Program-made: the position numbers and the translations under genes
From: Arthrobacter luteolus NBRC 107841
GTDB lineage: Bacteria > Actinomycetota > Actinomycetes > Actinomycetales > Micrococcaceae
Direction: 5' to 3'
DNA length: 64,000 bases
NCBI RefSeq assembly: GCF_001552075.1
Contig: NZ_BCQM01000012.1
Coordinates: 1 to 64,000, forward strand
Part shown: positions 8,827 through 17,251 of the stretch, in pieces
How positions within the stretch are numbered: position 1 is the first letter of the stretch
How the letters are laid out: each line of letters opens with the position of its first letter
Notes under the pieces: model-generated
What the model was told of the DNA's origin: nothing
The model's input: only the letters and a program-made list of their open reading frames with translations
The model's database searches: none

Positions 8827-8978
8827 GCCTCGAGTGTAGGCCGTTTCACAGTGAGGCTCTAGGAACAGGGGCGCCGGGCCGGGTCGGTACCCCCTGCTGT
8901 CATACTCGAAAGAGGCGTAACCCAGCAGAACACCGCGGAACCGTGCGGAATCCGGGGAGCCTGGAGGGAGCAGCATCC

Positions 8979-10505
8979 ATGCCGAGAACCTGGCCCTGGG
9001 CCGCGGCCGCCGGACTGGTGGCCGCGGCTATTGCCGCCGCTGCCGGAGAGCTGGCCGCCGCAGTGCTCAGCCCGTCCCTCTCGCCGCTGACCGCCGTCGG
9101 CGCCGTGGTGGTGGACGCCGTTCCCGCAGCCGTGAAGGAATGGGCCATCGCCACGTTCGGGACCGGGGACAAACTCGCCCTGCTCGCGGGAGTGCTCCTG
9201 GTCATTGCCCTTATTGGAGCCGCCTGCGGCCTGCTCGAAACAAGGACTCCTCCCTGGGGCTCGGCCGTCATCGCCGCGTTCGGCGCCGCCGGGCTGGCGG
9301 CGGCCGTCACCCGGGCGCAGTTCTCTCCGCTGGCGCTGCTGCCGCCGGTCATTGCCGGCGTTGCGGGGGTGCTCATTCTGCGGGCCCTGGCCGCGCGGAT
9401 CCGTGCGTACCGGGCAGCTCCGCCCGCGGAGGCCGGCGTCCGGCGCCGGGAGGTGTTGGTTGGCGTCGGCGGGGGAGCGGCTGTGGCAGCGGTTGGCGGC
9501 GGCCTGGCCGGGATCTCGCGAAGCTCGCAGGTGGCGGTTGAGGATCTGCGGGCCGGCGTGCAGCTGCCCGCTCCTGTCCAGCCTGCCCTGGCCATCCCGG
9601 CCGGTGCGGATCTTGGTATTTCCGGAGTGGATCCCCTGGTGACCCCGAACCCGGACTTCTACCGGATCGACACTGCACTGCGGGTTCCGCTGGTGGATCC
9701 GCGGGACTGGCGGCTGCGGGTCACGGGCCTGGTGGAGAAGGAACTGGAGATCAGCTTCGCGGAGCTGCTCGCCAAGCCGCTGCAGGAGAGCTGGGTAACC
9801 CTGGCCTGTGTCTCCAACGAGGTCGGCGGATCCCTGATCGGCAACGCCCGGTGGCTCGGCTGGCCGGTCCGCCATCTCCTGGCCGCCGCCGGGGTGAAGG
9901 AAGGCGCCGACGCTGTGCTGTCCACCAGCGAAGACGGGTGGACGGCAACCACACCGCTGGAGGCCCTCACCGATGCCCGCGATGCCCTGCTGGCAGTGGG
10001 GATGAACGGGGAGCCGCTGCCGCCTGAACATGGTTTCCCGGTCCGGCTGGTTGTCCCCGGACTCTACGGCTACGTCTCCGCGACCAAGTGGGTGACCGAG
10101 CTGAAGGTTTCACGGTTCGCCGATGAAGCAGCGTACTGGACCGACCGCGGCTGGTCCGAACGCGGTCCGATCAAGCTCTCCTCCAGGATTGACACTCCGG
10201 CCCCGAACGCGGCGGTGCCGGCGGGCACGGTCACCGTGGCGGGGGTGGCCTGGGCACAGCACACTGGCATCAGCGGTGTGCAGGTTAGGGTCGACGACGG
10301 CGGCTGGCAGGATGCCACGCTGGCGGCTGGAATCTCTGCCGATACCTGGCGGCAGTACTCCGCACAGGTGGAGCTGACACCCGGTGGGCATACGATCACG
10401 GTGCGGGCCGCCGATGCCAACGGAAACCTGCAGGATGAAACGAAACGTCCGGTGGTTCCAGACGGAGCAACCGGGCTGCACACCATAAAGGTGAATGCCG
10501 GTTGA
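8979..10505 (+). CDS. sulfite-oxidase-family molybdopterin oxidoreductase with N-terminal membrane domain
   Basis: A 508-residue protein. Residues 6-137 hold about four membrane helices, followed by VRRREVL and a glycine-rich hydrophobic stretch (158-178) resembling an internal twin-arginine export signal. The Mo-cofactor domain follows (about 200-400), with LACVSNEVGG supplying the molybdenum-ligating cysteine C277, and an Ig-like dimerisation domain at the C-terminus (about 405-508). The active site is therefore likely outside the membrane. The ATG at 8979 follows GGAGGGAG (8963-8970). This is the only apparent molybdoenzyme in the window and sits inside the cofactor gene block; its substrate is unknown. 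Confidence 0.88.
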   Translation: MPRTWPWAAAAGLVAAAIAAAAGELAAAVLSPSLSPLTAVGAVVVDAVPAAVKEWAIATFGTGDKLALLAGVLLVIALIGAACGLLETRTPPWGSAVIAAFGAAGLAAAVTRAQFSPLALLPPVIAGVAGVLILRALAARIRAYRAAPPAEAGVRRREVLVGVGGGAAVAAVGGGLAGISRSSQVAVEDLRAGVQLPAPVQPALAIPAGADLGISGVDPLVTPNPDFYRIDTALRVPLVDPRDWRLRVTGLVEKELEISFAELLAKPLQESWVTLACVSNEVGGSLIGNARWLGWPVRHLLAAAGVKEGADAVLSTSEDGWTATTPLEALTDARDALLAVGMNGEPLPPEHGFPVRLVVPGLYGYVSATKWVTELKVSRFADEAAYWTDRGWSERGPIKLSSRIDTPAPNAAVPAGTVTVAGVAWAQHTGISGVQVRVDDGGWQDATLAAGISADTWRQYSAQVELTPGGHTITVRAADANGNLQDETKRPVVPDGATGLHTIKVNAG

Positions 10506-10564
10506 ACGCCGTCCCGGCCGTCCCTCGCCGGGAGCAGGACCGCCGGATGGGTTAGGGTCACCCT

Positions 10565-11365
10565 GTGAAGCTAACGACTCTTGAAGGAACAGCCAACTTC
10601 CGGGACGTCGGCGGCCTGCCGCTGGCAGGAGGAGGCACAACAGCCTCCGGCGTCCTGTTCCGCTCCGATGCACTCAGCGCCCTGACGCCCCGCGGCTTGG
10701 AGGCCCTGGCCGGATCCGGTATCGGCGTGCTTGTCGACTTCCGCACCCCTGCCGAACGGCAGATGGCTCCGGACCGGCTCCCGCCCGGACATCCGTTCCG
10801 CACCCTTGAACTGCCGTTGTTCGAAGGAGCCTTCACTTCCCGCGCCCGGGAGGAGATGCAGCGTGCGAACCTCGCCGGCGATTCCGAGGCGGCGGCCCGT
10901 GCGGTGCAGGCGGGGATGGCCCAGCTGCCGACCCTGGGGCAGATCTACACCGGAATGCTGCAGACGGGTGCACCGCTGTTCGCCGCGGCCGCCCGGACCG
11001 TTGCCGAAGCTGATGAATCTGGGGCACTGCTGCACTGCACGGCGGGCAAAGACCGCACCGGGGTGGCCACCGCCCTCCTGCTTGAGGCTGCCGGCACGGA
11101 AACCGAGGCCATAGTTGCCGACTACCAGCTCAGCGAACGCAGGTTGGCAGGCGAGTGGTCGGACCGGACACTGAAGATGATCACCGGGATGGGGCTGCCC
11201 CTGACCGAGGAAATCGTTACGCTGGCTACCCGCGCACCGGCCGCCGCCATCACCTCGGCCCTCGATTGGGTCCAGGAGAATCACGGCGGGGCGGCGGGCT
11301 ACCTCCGGGCGGGCGGTCTGCTGGACGCGGAGCTGGACCGGCTCCGGCAGCGGCTGCGCGGCTAA
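10565..11365 (+). CDS. tyrosine-protein phosphatase (Tyr_phosphatase3 type)
   Basis: A 266-residue phosphatase of the actinobacterial PtpB-like type. The signature loop HCTAGKDRTG gives the CX5R active site with C158 and R164, and LVDFRTPAERQ precedes it. The N-terminus TLEGTANFRDVGGLPLAGGG is characteristic of the family. Such enzymes dephosphorylate phosphotyrosine or phosphoinositides, some being secreted virulence factors; no signal peptide is visible here. It lies between the molybdoenzyme gene and moeA, 59 bases after the former, so it may be co-expressed; any functional link to molybdenum metabolism is unproven. Confidence 0.88.
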   Translation: MKLTTLEGTANFRDVGGLPLAGGGTTASGVLFRSDALSALTPRGLEALAGSGIGVLVDFRTPAERQMAPDRLPPGHPFRTLELPLFEGAFTSRAREEMQRANLAGDSEAAARAVQAGMAQLPTLGQIYTGMLQTGAPLFAAAARTVAEADESGALLHCTAGKDRTGVATALLLEAAGTETEAIVADYQLSERRLAGEWSDRTLKMITGMGLPLTEEIVTLATRAPAAAITSALDWVQENHGGAAGYLRAGGLLDAELDRLRQRLRG

Positions 11366-11478
11366 CCGGGGCCAGCGGCTTGACGCGGCAGAGGCGCGGG
11401 GGAGAACGCGCGGGCGCAGAATCTGCCTACAATTCGACTCAGTGCGCCCGCAGAAGGGGCACCCGGCCGAGGAGGAAC

Positions 11479-12816
11479 GTGAGCAGCACAGGTACACGCA
11501 CCCGGACGGTTGCCGGGCACCAGCAGCAGGTGCAGGACCTCCTGGCAGGCTGGCTGGATGCGGCTTCGGCCCGGAGCGAGACGCTCGGACTGGAGCAGGC
11601 CGCCGGACGCGTCCTTGCCGGGCGTATCGTGGCGCCACGAAGCCTTCCGCCCTTCGCCAACTCACAGATGGACGGCTACGCTGTCCGCGCATCGGACCTG
11701 GCAGAAACGCCTGGGCCAGCCACCTCCCGGCCAAGCACAGTCCGGCCAAACACAGCCACCTCCCGGACAAACACCGTCACCCCAGGCGCCGTCACCCCAG
11801 GCACAGTCCAGCTGCGGGTAGCTGCCCCGATCCCCGCTGGAACAGCGGCGCCTGCACTGGCTCCCGGAACCGCCGCCCCGATCATGACCGGTGCCATGCT
11901 CCCCGCCGGAGCTGACGCCGTCGTTCCCATCGAGCGGGCGGTGCCCGATTCCTTTTACCCGGCTCACCAAGCCCAGGGTGCCACCGTGAGCCTCCCCGTC
12001 GGAGTCCCGGCCGGACAGTTCGTCCGCGCAGCAGGAAGCGACATCGCCGAAGGCACAGCAGCCCTGCCCGCCGGTACCCGGCTCGGAGCCGCCCAGCTGG
12101 GGCTGCTGGCCGGGCTGGGGCTGGCGTCCGTTACGGTCCGGCCCCGCTTCCGGGTGCTGCTCCTGAGCACCGGGGATGAGGTGGTGGAACCCGGAAAGCC
12201 TCTCGCCCCCGGACAGATTCACGACGCCAACACCACCCTCCTGGCGGTGAGCCTGCGCGAAGCCGGCGCTGAAGTGGCCCATTCCAGGATCGTCGCCGAT
12301 GAGCCGGAGGTTTTCCGGGCGCAGCTCCTGGAGGATCTGGCACAGCATCCCGCCGATCTGGTCCTGACCTCCGGCGGTATTAGCAAGGGCGCCTACGAGG
12401 TGGTCCGGCAGGCGCTGGCCGCCGGCGGCGTGCAGTTCTTCCCGGTGGCAATGCAGCCGGGCGGGCCGCAGGGAATCGGGACGGTGGACGGGGTTCCGTT
12501 CCTCGGATTTCCGGGCAATCCGGTGAGCTGCCTGGTGTCCTTCGAAATGTTCCTCCGCCCCGCGCTCAGCGCCCTGACCGGGATGCCCGCCCCGCGCCGG
12601 AGAATCCAGGCCAGGCTTACCGACGCCGCAGCCAGCCCGCAGGGCAAGCTGCAGGTCCGCAGGGGCCGCTATGCGGAGGGCACCGTGGAACTGGTCGGGG
12701 GAGCAGGGTCCCACCTGATCCACGCTCTGGCCTCGTCCAATGCCCTGGCCCTGCTGCCCGAAGACACCGAACACGCGGAGGCCGGGACGGAAGTGACAGT
12801 ATGGCTGTTGGACTAA
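11479..12816 (+). CDS. moeA: molybdopterin molybdenumtransferase MoeA
   Basis: A 445-residue enzyme that inserts molybdate into adenylylated molybdopterin. Family landmarks are [10 protein letters not shown] near residue 61, [38 protein letters not shown] and PGNPVS near residue 345. The GTG at 11479 follows GAGGAGG, fixing the start over a longer opening at 11155. Unusually, residues about 78-112 form a Pro/Thr/Ser/Arg-rich insertion encoded by short tandem repeats, within the surface domain II region. moaC follows 38 bases later. Confidence 0.93.
   Translation: MSSTGTRTRTVAGHQQQVQDLLAGWLDAASARSETLGLEQAAGRVLAGRIVAPRSLPPFANSQMDGYAVRASDLAETPGPATSRPSTVRPNTATSRTNTVTPGAVTPGTVQLRVAAPIPAGTAAPALAPGTAAPIMTGAMLPAGADAVVPIERAVPDSFYPAHQAQGATVSLPVGVPAGQFVRAAGSDIAEGTAALPAGTRLGAAQLGLLAGLGLASVTVRPRFRVLLLSTGDEVVEPGKPLAPGQIHDANTTLLAVSLREAGAEVAHSRIVADEPEVFRAQLLEDLAQHPADLVLTSGGISKGAYEVVRQALAAGGVQFFPVAMQPGGPQGIGTVDGVPFLGFPGNPVSCLVSFEMFLRPALSALTGMPAPRRRIQARLTDAAASPQGKLQVRRGRYAEGTVELVGGAGSHLIHALASSNALALLPEDTEHAEAGTEVTVWLLD
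11719..11804 (+). repeat. tandem and direct repeats inside moeA
   Basis: GCCACCTCCCGG occurs at 11719-11730 and 11755-11766. CGTCACCCCAGGC occurs at 11775-11787 and 11790-11802, a 15-bp tandem period. Copies of ACACAG/CCAAGCACAG lie between. Units are multiples of three, so the frame is kept and they encode a Thr/Ser/Pro linker. This looks like recent slippage expansion. Confidence 0.7.
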
Positions 12817-12854
12817 CCCCGCGTGCAGCACAGCACCACCGAAAGGAACCGTCG

Positions 12855-13370
12855 ATGCCCGTAGAACAGCCCGGAGCAGGCAATACCGGAGAAGAACGGT
12901 CCGCACCGGCACTGACCCACGTCCGCGCCGACGGTACCGCCCACATGGTGGATGTCTCCGCTAAGGCGGAAACCTCCCGTGAAGCCACCGCCCAGGCCGT
13001 CCTGAAGACCACGCCCGATGTCGTCCGGCTCCTCGCCGACGGCGGGCTGCCCAAGGGCGATGCGTTCGCCGTCTCCCGCGTCGCCGGAATCATGGCCGCC
13101 AAACAGACCTCGAACCTTATCCCGCTGTGCCATCCCCTGCCGCTGACCAAGGTCACCGTGGATTTTGAACCGCAGCAGGACGCCGTCGTAATGCGGGCCA
13201 CCGTCAAGACCAAGGCGTTGACCGGCGTCGAAATGGAAGCGCTGACAGCCGTCTCCGTGACGGCACTGACGCTCTACGACATGATCAAGGCGGTGGACAA
13301 GCACGCCGTGATTTCGGACATCATGGTGCTGGCCAAGTCCGGCGGCAAGAGCGGAGACTGGACACTGTGA
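12855..13370 (+). CDS. moaC: cyclic pyranopterin monophosphate synthase MoaC
   Basis: A 171-residue enzyme acting with MoaA to form cyclic pyranopterin monophosphate. Diagnostic segments are [11 protein letters not shown] near residue 88 and [20 protein letters not shown] with the catalytic lysines after it (IKAVDK). An in-frame opening at 12801 exists, but the ATG at 12855 with GAAAGGA (12841-12847) upstream gives the expected N-terminus. Its last codons overlap the GTG of mogA (GTGA), a translational-coupling arrangement. Confidence 0.95.
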   Translation: MPVEQPGAGNTGEERSAPALTHVRADGTAHMVDVSAKAETSREATAQAVLKTTPDVVRLLADGGLPKGDAFAVSRVAGIMAAKQTSNLIPLCHPLPLTKVTVDFEPQQDAVVMRATVKTKALTGVEMEALTAVSVTALTLYDMIKAVDKHAVISDIMVLAKSGGKSGDWTL

Positions 13371-13867
13371 CCACCGGCCCCACGCTGCCGGCCCGCCGCA
13401 CGGCGGCGGTCCTGGTTGCCTCCACCCGGGCGGCGGCCGGGCTGTACGAAGACGAAGCCGGGCCGCTGCTGCAGGACTGGTTCTATGCCCTGGGCTACGA
13501 CGTCGTCCTGGCGGAGGTGGTGCCCGACGGCGAGCAGGTGGGACAGGCGCTGGCCCGTATGCTGGCTGCCGGGCCGTCGGTCATCATCACCAGCGGCGGC
13601 ACCGGGATCAGCCCCACCGACGTCACCCCGGAGCAGACGCTGCCGCTGCTTCAGCGCCAGGTCCCCGGCATCATGGAGGCCCTGCGCGCGGACGGGCTGG
13701 CAAAAACGCCCATGGCTGCGCTGAGCCGCGGCTACGCCGGCACAGCCGGGCGGACCTTCGTTGTCAACCTTCCGGGTTCCCCGTCGGCGGTGGCTGACGG
13801 GCTCGCGGTCCTGGAACCGCTCCTTGGACATATCTGCGGCCTTCTGGAGGGCAGGAATGAGCACTAG
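13367..13867 (+). CDS. mogA: molybdopterin adenylyltransferase, MogA/MoaB type
   Basis: A 166-residue protein of the MoCF/MogA fold that activates molybdopterin by adenylylation before MoeA inserts molybdate. The key loop [15 protein letters not shown] is at residues 75-89 and the C-terminal [12 protein letters not shown] is present. Start GTG overlaps the moaC stop by four bases. The name mogA versus moaB cannot be settled from sequence alone; the function should be the same. Confidence 0.88.
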   Translation: MTTGPTLPARRTAAVLVASTRAAAGLYEDEAGPLLQDWFYALGYDVVLAEVVPDGEQVGQALARMLAAGPSVIITSGGTGISPTDVTPEQTLPLLQRQVPGIMEALRADGLAKTPMAALSRGYAGTAGRTFVVNLPGSPSAVADGLAVLEPLLGHICGLLEGRNEH

Positions 13868-14297
13868 CGAAGTTGTTGCCGCCACCGTCGGCACCGCCGT
13901 TCTGGACGCCGAATCCGCCTGCAGCGCTGTCTGGACCCCGCAGGCCGGAGCTGTGGTGAGCTTCAGCGGCATTGTCCGGAACCACGACGGCGGCAAGGAC
14001 GTGGCGTCGCTGGGTTACAGCGCCCACCCCACCGCCGGGCCGGTGATTGCGGACGTCGCCGCGGGCATCGCGGCGAAGTACGACGGCGTCCGCATCTGGG
14101 TGGGCCACCGCACCGGTCCGCTGGAGATCGGGGAAGCGGCGCTGGTCGCCGCTGTGGCCTCGGCCCACCGCGGCACCGCGTTCGCTGCCTGCTCGGAGCT
14201 GGTGGACACGGTCAAGGCCCGGGTGCCGATCTGGAAGGAACAGGTTTTCGGCGACGGTTCGGTGGAGTGGGTGGGCGTCAGCGATGCCCCGGCCTGA
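13857..14297 (+). CDS. moaE: molybdopterin synthase catalytic subunit MoaE
   Basis: A 146-residue large subunit that takes sulfur from MoaD thiocarboxylate to make the molybdopterin dithiolene. Conserved features: [33 protein letters not shown] and [10 protein letters not shown] with lysines K120 and K127 at the active site. The ATG at 13857 lies inside the end of mogA (11-base overlap) after AGGA, giving coupled translation. This ends the plus-strand cofactor run; dapB follows 16 bases later. Confidence 0.93.
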   Translation: MSTSEVVAATVGTAVLDAESACSAVWTPQAGAVVSFSGIVRNHDGGKDVASLGYSAHPTAGPVIADVAAGIAAKYDGVRIWVGHRTGPLEIGEAALVAAVASAHRGTAFAACSELVDTVKARVPIWKEQVFGDGSVEWVGVSDAPA

Positions 14298-14313
14298 CCG
14301 GTAACCTAAAACC

Positions 14314-15072
14314 ATGAGGAATAAACTGCCAGTCGCGGTGCTCGGAGCCACCGGACGCATGGGATCCGAAGCCGTCAAAGCCGTGGAAGCGGCTCCGGAT
14401 ATGGAACTGGTGGCCGCGCTCGGCCGCAACGACCCGCTGGAAACCCTGGTGTCCGCCGGTGCCCGATACGTGGTGGATCTGACCGTCCCGGACAGCACCG
14501 AAGCCAATGTCCGCTTCGCCGTCGAGCATGGCATGCATGCCGTCGTCGGAACCACCGGCTGGGATGCCGGGCGCCTGGAGCGCCTGACGGAACTGCTGGC
14601 GGAACATCCCGAGACCGGCGTCCTCATCGCCCCGAACTTTGCCCTCGGCTCCGTGCTGGCCACCGCTTTCGCTGCCAAGGCAGCACCGTACTTCGAATCC
14701 GTGGAAGTGGTGGAACTGCATCACCCGGATAAGGTGGACGCACCTTCGGGCACCGCCGTTCGCACCGCCGAGCTGATGGCCCGCTCCCGCGCCGACGCCG
14801 GGACAGCGCCGTCACCGGACGCCACCGTCAAGGAACTTCCGGGTGCGCGCGGAGCCGATGTAGACGGCATCCGCGTGCATTCCGTCCGGCTCCGCGGACT
14901 GGTGGCCCATCAGGAAGTCCTGCTGGGCGGGGAAGGTGAGCAACTGACCATCCGCCACGATTCCTACGACCGGGCCTCCTTTATGCCGGGCGTCCTGCTC
15001 GGGCTGCGGCAGGCCGCGGAGCACCCCGGCCTGACCGTCGGACTTGACGGCTACCTCAACCTGAACGCCTAA
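14314..15072 (+). CDS. dapB: 4-hydroxy-tetrahydrodipicolinate reductase
   Basis: A 252-residue NAD(P)H-dependent reductase of the lysine/diaminopimelate pathway. It has the Rossmann motif VLGATGRMGSEA near the N-terminus and the catalytic ELHHPDKVDAPSGTA near residue 134. This DapB works on the product of DapA, encoded at 19505 in this window. The start ATG is the first in frame after the moaE stop. Length fits the short actinobacterial form. Confidence 0.96.
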   Translation: MRNKLPVAVLGATGRMGSEAVKAVEAAPDMELVAALGRNDPLETLVSAGARYVVDLTVPDSTEANVRFAVEHGMHAVVGTTGWDAGRLERLTELLAEHPETGVLIAPNFALGSVLATAFAAKAAPYFESVEVVELHHPDKVDAPSGTAVRTAELMARSRADAGTAPSPDATVKELPGARGADVDGIRVHSVRLRGLVAHQEVLLGGEGEQLTIRHDSYDRASFMPGVLLGLRQAAEHPGLTVGLDGYLNLNA

Positions 15073-15084
15073 GGAAACCCTTCG

Positions 15085-15564
15085 TTGTCCACTTTCTTCT
15101 CCGGCCTGTTCCATAACCGGGCGAAAATCGGTGTCCTGCTGGTCACCCTGCTCCTGGCTTTCTACCTGGTCGTTGTTGCCCAGCGCGGCTGGCTCCTGCT
15201 GACCTCCGACGGGTTCACGGCGAAAGCCATGGGCCTGGCGTACTTTGTGCTGCCGCTCGTTGGTGTGTGGGCGCTGGTGCGCGAGCTGCTCTTCGGTGTG
15301 CAGACCGAAAAAATGGCCAACATCCTGGCCGACGAGGGCGGGCTGCCGGTCGATGACCTGCCGCGCACCCCGGGCGGCAGGATTGTGCGGGAGGCCGCCG
15401 ATGCCCAGTTCCCGGTCTATCAGGCCGAGGTCGAAGCCGCCCCGGAAGACTGGCGTGCCTGGTTCCGGTTGTCCTGCGCCTACGACGCCGCCGGCGACCG
15501 CAAGCGCGCCCGTTCGGCAATGCGGCAGGCCGGGAGGCTGTTCAAGCCCGCACGCCAGTCCTAA
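15085..15564 (+). CDS. membrane-anchored TPR-like protein, unknown function
   Basis: A 159-residue protein starting at TTG 15085, with AAGGAA at 15071-15076 as a plausible ribosome site. Two membrane helices lie at about 14-33 and 48-66. The soluble C-terminal part (about 100-159) contains EDWRAWFRLSCAYDAAGDRK, which resembles one tetratricopeptide hairpin. Proteins of this type are common directly after dapB in Arthrobacter relatives. No catalytic motif is seen; a scaffolding role would be a guess. Confidence 0.75.
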   Translation: MSTFFSGLFHNRAKIGVLLVTLLLAFYLVVVAQRGWLLLTSDGFTAKAMGLAYFVLPLVGVWALVRELLFGVQTEKMANILADEGGLPVDDLPRTPGGRIVREAADAQFPVYQAEVEAAPEDWRAWFRLSCAYDAAGDRKRARSAMRQAGRLFKPARQS

Positions 15565-15669
15565 CCCGCCTGGGCCTGCCCGCCCTGCCGGTGCGTCCCC
15601 GCCGGTCACCGGTGCTCAGCCAGGGTGCCGTCCGGAAACACTGTTTCTTCCAGCCACCCTAGGATTCCC

Positions 15670-17172
15670 TTGACTAAAACGGCCGCAGGCCACGCTTCCT
15701 CGTCCGCTTCAGCACAGTCCCCGGCTGCGCCTGCCGATCCGCATGCCGGCCGCAACCGGCTCGTCATCGGCATCCTGATCGTCTCGGCGTTCGTCGTCAT
15801 CCTGAATGAAACGATCATGAGCGTGGCACTGCCCACGCTGATGGCGGACCTGGACATCAGCGCGGCCAGTGCCCAATGGCTGACCACCGGTTTCCTGCTC
15901 ACCATGGCGGTCATCATCCCCGTCACGGGTTTCCTGCTGCAGCGTTTCCATACCCGGCAGATCTTCCTTCTGGCCATGATCCTGTTCAGCGCCGGCACCC
16001 TCCTGGGGGCGGCAGCACCGGGTTTTGCGGTGCTCCTGATCGCCCGCGTGGTGCAGGCCAGCGGGACGGCCATCATGCTGCCGCTGCTGATGACGACGGC
16101 GATGACGCTGGTGGCACCGGCCGCCCGCGGACGCACCATGGGCAACATCTCGATCGTGATCTCCGTGGCGCCGGCGATTGGACCCACGATCTCCGGAATC
16201 ATCCTCAGCGCGCTCAGCTGGCGGTTTATGTTCATCATCGTGCTGCCGGTCGCTGTCGCCGCGCTGGTGCTTGGCGCCGTGAAAATCCAGAACGTGACCG
16301 AGCCCCGCAGGGTTCCCCTGGATGTGCTTTCCGTGATCCTCTCGGCGTTCGCCTTCGGCGGGCTGCTCTACGGGCTTTCCGCGATCGGGGAAAGCGCCTC
16401 GCATGCTCCGGCTCCCGTCCCGCCGCTGCTGCCCTTCACCGTCGGCGTGGCTGCACTGGTCCTGTTCATCCTCCGGCAGGGGCGGCTCGCCCGCGTCTCC
16501 GCACCGCTGCTTGACCTGCGCACCTTCCGGAGCCGGAACTTCTCCATCTCGATCGCCATGATCGCGGTCTCCAGCATTGCGCTTTTCGGCAGCCTCATTG
16601 TCCTGCCGATCTACATGCAGTCAGTGCTCGGCCTGGATACCCTGACCACCGGGCTGATGCTGCTTCCCGGCGGGCTCATCATGGGCGTCCTGTCACCGTT
16701 CGTTGGCCGTATTTATGACAAGGCCGGACCCACAGCGCTGCTGGTTGCGGGCTCCGTCCTGGTCAGTGCTTCGCTGTGGATCATGGCGACCGCGCTGAAC
16801 GCGGACACGCCCGCGCTGATGATCCCCGCCGTCCACGTTGTCCTGAGCATTGGGCTGGCGATGACGTTCACCCCGCTGTTCACCTCAGCACTTGGATCCC
16901 TGAAACCCAGCCTCTATTCCCACGGCAGCGCCATCCTGAACACCGTCCAGCAGGTCATGGGTGGTGCCGGCACGGCACTGTTCGTGACCCTGCTGTCCAC
17001 CGGGACCGCGGACCGGCTGGCCCAGGGCGCCGGGGAGCTCGAAGCGACGGCCGCAGGGGTTCAGGCGGCCTTCCTCGCCGGGGCCTGCATCAGCCTGCTC
17101 GCCGTCGCCGCGGGCTTTTTCGTCCGGAAGCCCGCTGCCCAGGGAGAAACCCCGCTTCCTGCGGCCCACTGA
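15670..17172 (+). CDS. MFS multidrug exporter, DHA2 (14-helix) type
   Basis: A 500-residue transporter of the EmrB/QacA type. After a short Ser/Ala-rich cytoplasmic leader there are about 14 helices. Motifs seen: the family region LNETIMSVALPTLMADL in helix 1, QWLTTGFLLTMAVIIPVTG in helix 2 and the motif-C-like VISVAPAIGPTISGIIL in helix 5. The start is uncertain: TTG 15670 gives a natural N-terminus but only a weak AGGA upstream, while an in-frame GTG lies at 15625. It probably exports lipophilic compounds; the substrate is unknown. No local regulator is evident. Confidence 0.85.
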   Translation: MTKTAAGHASSSASAQSPAAPADPHAGRNRLVIGILIVSAFVVILNETIMSVALPTLMADLDISAASAQWLTTGFLLTMAVIIPVTGFLLQRFHTRQIFLLAMILFSAGTLLGAAAPGFAVLLIARVVQASGTAIMLPLLMTTAMTLVAPAARGRTMGNISIVISVAPAIGPTISGIILSALSWRFMFIIVLPVAVAALVLGAVKIQNVTEPRRVPLDVLSVILSAFAFGGLLYGLSAIGESASHAPAPVPPLLPFTVGVAALVLFILRQGRLARVSAPLLDLRTFRSRNFSISIAMIAVSSIALFGSLIVLPIYMQSVLGLDTLTTGLMLLPGGLIMGVLSPFVGRIYDKAGPTALLVAGSVLVSASLWIMATALNADTPALMIPAVHVVLSIGLAMTFTPLFTSALGSLKPSLYSHGSAILNTVQQVMGGAGTALFVTLLSTGTADRLAQGAGELEATAAGVQAAFLAGACISLLAVAAGFFVRKPAAQGETPLPAAH

Positions 17173-17213
17173 CGCGCTCCCCGCTTCCCGGGGCAGGCGC
17201 GGAGGAGGAGTGC

Positions 17214-17244
17214 TTGACCTTGACGCTGCGTAAACCTTTAGGGT
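17214..17244 (+). promoter_or_regulatory. MerR-type promoter with 19-bp spacer
   Basis: TTGACC (17214-17219) and TAGGGT (17239-17244) form -35 and -10 boxes separated by 19 bases, longer than the normal 17. Inside the spacer lies a dyad, TTGACGC-T-GCGTAAA (17220-17234), with six of seven pairs matching. An overlong spacer with an internal dyad is the hallmark of promoters activated by MerR-family regulators through DNA distortion. No merR gene is adjacent, so the regulator would act in trans. Confidence 0.55.
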
Positions 17245-17251
17245 GAACCGC

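Noticed and set aside
7345-8862. 505-codon plus-strand frame opposite moaA/moaD
   Set aside because: MoaA cysteine clusters and the MoaD Gly-Gly end are on the minus strand; the plus frame has no family features.
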